From Luteipulveratus flavus (lineage in GTDB: Bacteria > Actinomycetota > Actinomycetes > Actinomycetales > Dermatophilaceae): a stretch of DNA of 64,000 bases. The notes under the pieces are model-generated. The model was given only the letters and a program-made list of their open reading frames with translations. It was not told the origin of the DNA and made no database searches. Positions 60,228 through 64,000 of this stretch are shown here, piece after piece; the first letter of the stretch is position 1, and each line of letters opens with the position of its first letter. Location: contig NZ_JAROAV010000001.1 in assembly GCF_029439465.1 (NCBI RefSeq), positions 1 to 64,000 of the forward strand, given 5' to 3'. The translations under genes and the position numbers were made by a program.

Positions 60228-60532
60228 CGCAGCTGCGTATGCGCGCCACGGTCGGCTGCTGCCTGCCGTAGCGCCGAGCGCTCGTCGCGGCTCCAGAGGC
60301 CGAAGTCGACCACCACATCGGTGCCCAGCTCCAGAGTCCGAAGCCCGATGTCGATCAGCCGCCCTTCGATGACGTCGGACGCGGACGCGGGGTTCAGGTC
60401 GCCGAAGAGCGCCCTCACCCACTCGTCCTTCGTCAGCCGAAGAGCGGCGTGCTCGACCTCCAGCCGCTGGGCGGCCGTCGTCTTCCCGGCAGCGGGAAGA
60501 CCCACCATCAGATGGAGCGTCGGCTTCCTCAT
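59990..60532 (-). CDS. AAA-type small kinase / zeta-toxin-like ATPase (180 aa)
   Basis: LHLMVGLPAAGKTTAAQRLEVEHAALRLTKDEW is a P-loop (GLPAAGKTT) plus the DEW motif of predicted kinases; VVVDFGLWSRDERSALRQAA follows. The C-terminus DDPPAGSRSWDEWRAHRWP is typical of this family, so its 3' end is trusted over that of the overlapping GT87-like ORF. GAGGAG 5 nt before ATG 60532. Substrate unknown; no antitoxin is adjacent. Confidence 0.88.
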   Translation of the reverse strand: MRKPTLHLMVGLPAAGKTTAAQRLEVEHAALRLTKDEWVRALFGDLNPASASDVIEGRLIDIGLRTLELGTDVVVDFGLWSRDERSALRQAAADRGAHTQLRYVEVSRTEQRSRLDRRQADEPHSTWPISDEELAEWSVLMQVPTPGELDGSEPIDDPPAGSRSWDEWRAHRWPPSVAVL

Positions 60533-60579
60533 CACCACTCCTCGGACCCGGTCAGGGTCGGCACGGCCGAGCGATCGGG

Positions 60580-61494
60580 TCACCCGGGCGAGTGCGCGGG
60601 GCGGCGGAAGTCGGTGACGTCCGGGAGCCGTTCGAAGCCGGCCGAGACGTACGCCGCCACGCCGCCGACGTTGGTGCTCGGCGTGCACACGATGACCGAG
60701 GAGGACCCCATGTCCTGCAGCGCGGCGGCCGCGGCGAGAGTGATGGCCCGACCGTGGCCGTGGCCGCGGAAGTCGCGATGAGCGCCGAGCGGCTCGATCA
60801 GACCGGGACGCCCGGGCCCGGCCGACCAGACCGTGGTCGTGGCGACGCCGTTGCCGTCGCCGTCGTACGCGACCAGGCAGCGGGCCCGCCGGTACGCCGA
60901 GGACGCCGCCATCACGCGCCACTGCTCCACGGTGAAGGTCGAGCTCGGCCACGACGCCCGGTGCACCTCGACGCGGTCCTGGACGACTCGCTCGTCGGCG
61001 TGGTCGGCGTCGAGCGTCTCGATCCGCAGACCGCAGTCCTCGACCGGCGAGCCCAGGTCGCGGCGCAGCGGCGTCCAGGCCTCGTCGGCCGTCCAGCCGC
61101 TGGTGTGCAGCAGCTCCCGGAACGCCGTCCCGAACCGGGCCTCGACGGACCCGCGGTCCGCAGGCAGGACGCCCTGGGCCGGGTCCGACAGGTCCTTCAG
61201 CAGCCGGGCGGCGAAGTCCGCGTCGGTGTCCACGCTCGGCGAGATGGCCATCCGGATCAGGCCGTCCTCGTCGTCGACCGTGCCGGCGGCCAGGACCTGC
61301 CCGTCGCGGCGCCAGGCCCGGACGTCCTTGGCCAGCGCCGCGCTGCCGAACCGCCACGCCCAGCCGAGGTCACCCGGGTGGAGCTGGACCGGCACACCGT
61401 CCTGCTGCCAGGTCGCCATCGCCTCGACGATCTCGTCCAACGTCTCGGTCGTCGCGTGCTCCAGATGAATGGCCATGCGCCGATCCAACGGCAC
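60580..61494 (-). CDS. GNAT-family N-acetyltransferase (304 aa)
   Basis: Two halves: an N-terminal region (LDEIVEAMATWQQDG, WRRDGQVLAAGTVDDEDGLIRMAI) and a C-terminal GNAT domain with LIEPLGAHRDFRGHGHGRAITLAAAAALQDMG (acetyl-CoA loop RGHGHGRA) and AAYVSAGFERL. Probably a double-GNAT protein. GTG 61494 has GAGGGC nearby; ATG 61476 is an alternative. Acceptor unknown. Confidence 0.9.
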   Translation of the reverse strand: MPLDRRMAIHLEHATTETLDEIVEAMATWQQDGVPVQLHPGDLGWAWRFGSAALAKDVRAWRRDGQVLAAGTVDDEDGLIRMAISPSVDTDADFAARLLKDLSDPAQGVLPADRGSVEARFGTAFRELLHTSGWTADEAWTPLRRDLGSPVEDCGLRIETLDADHADERVVQDRVEVHRASWPSSTFTVEQWRVMAASSAYRRARCLVAYDGDGNGVATTTVWSAGPGRPGLIEPLGAHRDFRGHGHGRAITLAAAAALQDMGSSSVIVCTPSTNVGGVAAYVSAGFERLPDVTDFRRPAHSPG

Positions 61495-61560
61495 GGCGCC
61501 CTCGGCCGCACCTCGATTTCCGTTGCCGCCGAACGGATCCGGCCGGCCGTGTCCCGGGGT

Positions 61561-62109
61561 TCAGATCTTGGTGAGGTTGGTGCCGAACCAGCTGAAGCCC
61601 TGGTCGGTCGTACCCGGGGTCATCGAGACGACGGCCATACCGTTCGCGTTGGGCTTCACCGGTACGGAGAAGGTGACGGGCGTGCTGGTCGAGCCCGACG
61701 ACACGGTGACGCCCGCGCTGCCGGTGGCCGTGATCGACACCTTGCTGTTGACCCACACCTGCATCTCGATGGAGGCGGAGTAGCTGCCGGCGACCAGGTT
61801 CTGGAAGTACAGGATCAGGTAGGCGTAGTTGTCGCCCGTACCCCAGATCAGCAGCTCCGGCGGCGTGAAGAACGTGTGCAGCCCGGACGGGAAGCTGGCG
61901 TACATCCCGTGGTTGCCGATGTGCGGGTGGCGTGGATCGAGTCGCACGAGCGGTGCGGCGTTGACCTCGAACGGGCGCAGGTCGGCGGGGCGTAGGTCCT
62001 CCACCTGCGTGCTCTCCAGCAGGCCGTGGCGACGCAGCACGTCGGGGACTTCCAGCGACGGTCGGTCGAAAAGCTCGGTGATGTCGGTGATCTCGGGTGC
62101 TTGGGACAT
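61561..62109 (-). CDS. Hypothetical beta-sandwich-like protein (182 aa)
   Basis: No family recognised. The N-terminal third is charged (EITDITELFDRPSLEVPDVLRRHG); the rest is strand-rich (LLIWGTGDNYAYLILYFQNLVAGSYSASIEMQV, GSAGVTVSSGSTSTPVTFSVPV, FSWFGTNLTKI), like an Ig- or lectin-type sandwich. No signal peptide. GAGAGGAA lies 6-8 nt before ATG 62109. Convergent with nothing; upstream is a 237-nt gap before the monooxygenase in which I see no gene. Confidence 0.75.
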   Translation of the reverse strand: MSQAPEITDITELFDRPSLEVPDVLRRHGLLESTQVEDLRPADLRPFEVNAAPLVRLDPRHPHIGNHGMYASFPSGLHTFFTPPELLIWGTGDNYAYLILYFQNLVAGSYSASIEMQVWVNSKVSITATGSAGVTVSSGSTSTPVTFSVPVKPNANGMAVVSMTPGTTDQGFSWFGTNLTKI

Positions 62110-62346
62110 GGGGGTTCCTCTCGGGGAGTGCGTACCCACTCAAGGAGTCCCGCAGCGATACCCAGATACCGCCGGCGAGGGCCGACGGCCGGCGACACCG
62201 CGCACCCGGGCCATCTGCGCGACCCGCGTCCGATCCTCCTTCGCTCACGAGCGGAGCGTCACCTCGCGGTGGTTGGATCGACATGGTCGTTCCGCCGTCC
62301 GGGCGGGTGCGACCGTACGACTCACCGTCTCCGAAGGAGGGTCGCC

Positions 62347-63867
62347 GTGGGCATCGCCTTCAAGGGTCGCGGCGCAGGGCCTCCGATCGTGTCGCCGAGG
62401 ATCGCCGTCGTCGGCGCCGGGTTCGGCGGTCTGGCCGCCGTCATCGAGCTCAAGCGCCGGGGGTTCGAGGACATCGTGGTGCTCGAGAAGGCCGAGGACG
62501 TCGGCGGGGTGTGGCGCGAGAACACCTACCCGGGTGCGGCCTGCGACGTCCCGTCTCCGTTCTACTCCTACTCCTTCGAGCCGAATCCGCGCTGGCCGCA
62601 CCGCTTCTCGCGCCAGCCTGCGATCCTCGACTACATCCGCGGTGTCGCCGACAAGTACGACGTGCGCAGGCATATCCGGTTCGGCACCGAGGTCGTCGGC
62701 GCCACCTTCGACGACGCCACCGGCACGTGGACGGTCGAGATCAGCAGCGGCGAACCGATGGTCGTCGACGTGCTCGTCTCCGCGGTCGGGCAGCTGTCGC
62801 GGCCGGCGTACCCGGACATCGCGGGTCGCGACTCCTTCGCCGGGGAGGAGTTCCACTCCGCCACCTGGGACCACGACGTCGACCTGACGGGCAAGCGGGT
62901 CGCGGTCGTCGGGACCGGCGCCAGTGCGGTCCAGTTCGTCCCCGAGGTCCGGGAGCACGCCGAGCACCTCACCGTCTTCCAGCGTTCCGCGCCGTACATC
63001 CTCCCGCGGCCCGACCGTCAGTTCGGTCCCCTGCACCATCGGCTCTTCGAGAAGCTGCCGGTGACCGAGCTCGCCGAGCGCGCCACCTGGTACGGCCTGG
63101 TCGAGGGCCTCAGCGTCGCGTGGGTCCACGCCAAACCGCTCGCCGCAGCGATTCGGGCGGCCTCCAGGTGGCACATGCGCCGGCAGACCAAGGCCGAGCC
63201 CGGGCTCTTCGAGAAGGTCTGGCCGGACTACCCGATCGGCTGCAAGCGGGTCCTCTTCTCCGACAGCTATCTGCCCGCGCTGGCCGAGCCCGACGTCGAC
63301 CTGGTCACCGAGGGGATCGAGCGCATCACCCCCGGCGGCGTCCTCACCACGGACGGCGTCGAGCACCCGGCCGACGTGATCATCTGGGGGACCGGCTTCA
63401 AGGTCCAGGAGTTCCTGGCGCCGATGTCGATCACCGGCCCCGCCGGGCGAGGCCTGCACGAGGCGTGGCGGGACGGACCGCACGCCTACTACGGCATGAC
63501 GGTGCCGCGGTTCCCCAACTTGTTCCTGATGTACGGGCCCAACACCAACACCGGCGGCGGCTCGATCATCTACTTCCTCGAGACACAGGCGAGGTACCTC
63601 GGCGACTACGTCGCGCACCTGGTCTCGGTCGGTCGCCCGCTGGCGGTCCGACCCGAGGTCGAGGCTGCGTACGACGACCGCATCCAGGCCGAGCTCGGCG
63701 GCAGCGTGTGGAGCCGGTGCAGCTCCTGGTACCGCCGGGCCGATGGCCGGATCACGGCCAACTGGCCCTTCCTGGGCGTGCAGTACAACCGACAGGCCCG
63801 CTTCGACGCGGCCGACTACGAGGAGGTGGGGTCATGGGTCAGAGACACGACGGGCAGCCGGCGGTGA
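62347..63867 (+). CDS. Baeyer-Villiger-type flavin monooxygenase (506 aa)
   Basis: FAD motif RIAVVGAGFGGLAAVIELKRRG near residue 20; the fingerprint FAGEEFHSATW (FxGxxxHxxxW) near residue 170; NADPH motif KRVAVVGTGASAVQFVPEV; CKRVLFSDSYLPAL and DVIIWGTGFKVQEFLAP (ATG motif) further on. Oxidises ketones to esters or similar. SD AAGGAGGG before GTG 62347. It overlaps the following DUF4334-like gene by 34 nt, so the two are likely co-translated. Confidence 0.95.
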   Translation: MGIAFKGRGAGPPIVSPRIAVVGAGFGGLAAVIELKRRGFEDIVVLEKAEDVGGVWRENTYPGAACDVPSPFYSYSFEPNPRWPHRFSRQPAILDYIRGVADKYDVRRHIRFGTEVVGATFDDATGTWTVEISSGEPMVVDVLVSAVGQLSRPAYPDIAGRDSFAGEEFHSATWDHDVDLTGKRVAVVGTGASAVQFVPEVREHAEHLTVFQRSAPYILPRPDRQFGPLHHRLFEKLPVTELAERATWYGLVEGLSVAWVHAKPLAAAIRAASRWHMRRQTKAEPGLFEKVWPDYPIGCKRVLFSDSYLPALAEPDVDLVTEGIERITPGGVLTTDGVEHPADVIIWGTGFKVQEFLAPMSITGPAGRGLHEAWRDGPHAYYGMTVPRFPNLFLMYGPNTNTGGGSIIYFLETQARYLGDYVAHLVSVGRPLAVRPEVEAAYDDRIQAELGGSVWSRCSSWYRRADGRITANWPFLGVQYNRQARFDAADYEEVGSWVRDTTGSRR

Positions 63868-64000
63868 GCCGGGATCCGGTGCCGATCACGCTCACCGACC
63901 GGCTCGCGTCGCTCGGAGAGCGGGCCACGGTCGATGAGGCGGTGGAGCTGTTCGACGACCTTCCCCCGCTGCGCGCGGAGGAGCTCACGGGTCGCTGGCA
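63834..64000 (+). CDS. DUF4334/GXWXG-domain protein, 5' part only
   Basis: Cut by the window edge. From ATG 63834 (SD GAGGAGG, 6 nt) it reads MGQRHDGQPAVSRDPVPITL and then DEAVELFDDLPPLRAEELTGRW, the start of the GXWXG domain (LxGRW(K/R)G) usually joined to DUF4334. Such proteins often accompany flavin monooxygenases. Function unknown. Confidence 0.75.
   Translation, partial: MGQRHDGQPAVSRDPVPITLTDRLASLGERATVDEAVELFDDLPPLRAEELTGRW

Noticed and set aside
59990-60532. Zeta-toxin / toxin-antitoxin system
   Set aside because: The P-loop kinase resembles zeta-type folds, but no antitoxin gene is adjacent and the family is widespread as housekeeping-like small kinases.

Overview
The window is about 64 kb of very GC-rich (>70%) DNA. 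It is densely coded, with many GTG starts, short SD sites of the GGAGG type and dozens of ATGA/GTGA stop-start overlaps. Gene families point to a high-GC Gram-positive actinobacterium: a QcrB of the actinobacterial type, an SCO6745-family protein, an orphan sugar ABC importer without its own ATPase, and secreted propeller-phosphoesterase genes. Dispersed repeats with a GGTTTCGACTCGG...GGCTCAACCAGCG core support this. I cannot name the genus from sequence alone. No rRNA, tRNA, CRISPR array, prophage or insertion sequence was seen; the region looks like ordinary chromosome with accessory patches.

Layout. 0.1-5.2 kb: an ABC-2 transporter operon ending in a membrane-anchored beta-propeller/phosphoesterase. 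5.5-11.3 kb: an F420/NADP oxidoreductase gene interrupted by an in-frame stop, a thiolase, an epimerase, an RibD/DHFR-like protein and an AraC regulator, and a divergent beta-helix protein. 11.4-13.9 kb: a reactive-sulfur operon (persulfide dioxygenase-rhodanese fusion, small Cys-rich protein, TauE exporter) under two CsoR/CstR-type operators. 14-18 kb: small oxidoreductase and YciI genes, one frameshifted. 18-20 kb: an arsenic cassette (arsR-aquaporin-arsC divergent from arsI) with two ArsR-like operators. 20-23.2 kb: an orphan qcrB behind a hydrolase and a flavin/PPOX gene. 23.2-23.6 kb: a repeat nest. 23.6-27.4 kb: a heterodimeric ABC exporter with complementary degenerate ATP sites. 27.5-30.6 kb: a sugar importer.

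30.9-34.2 kb: an Na+/H+ antiporter and a DHA2 drug exporter. 34.2-39.3 kb: epoxide hydrolase, KptA, HAD, an NmrA/TetR pair and a BKACE enzyme. 39.3-39.7 kb: a decayed toxin-antitoxin locus with an internally deleted PIN toxin. 39.7-53.1 kb: kynureninase and a mix of small oxidoreductases, regulators, a ricin-type lectin, an MFS exporter, a sterol-desaturase-like enzyme and a sugar-nucleotide epimerase.

53.1-60.2 kb is the most coherent possible new system. A two-component pair is divergent from a GT2 / DUF2064 / methyltransferase operon, followed by a heme-b/molybdopterin fusion oxidoreductase divergent from an integral membrane glycosyltransferase. A 19-nt motif, 18/19 identical, lies in both divergent intergenic regions. 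It points toward the GT2 operon and the molybdo-enzyme at nearly the same distance, suggesting one regulon. The window ends with a GNAT protein, a hypothetical protein, a Baeyer-Villiger-type monooxygenase and the start of a DUF4334-like gene.
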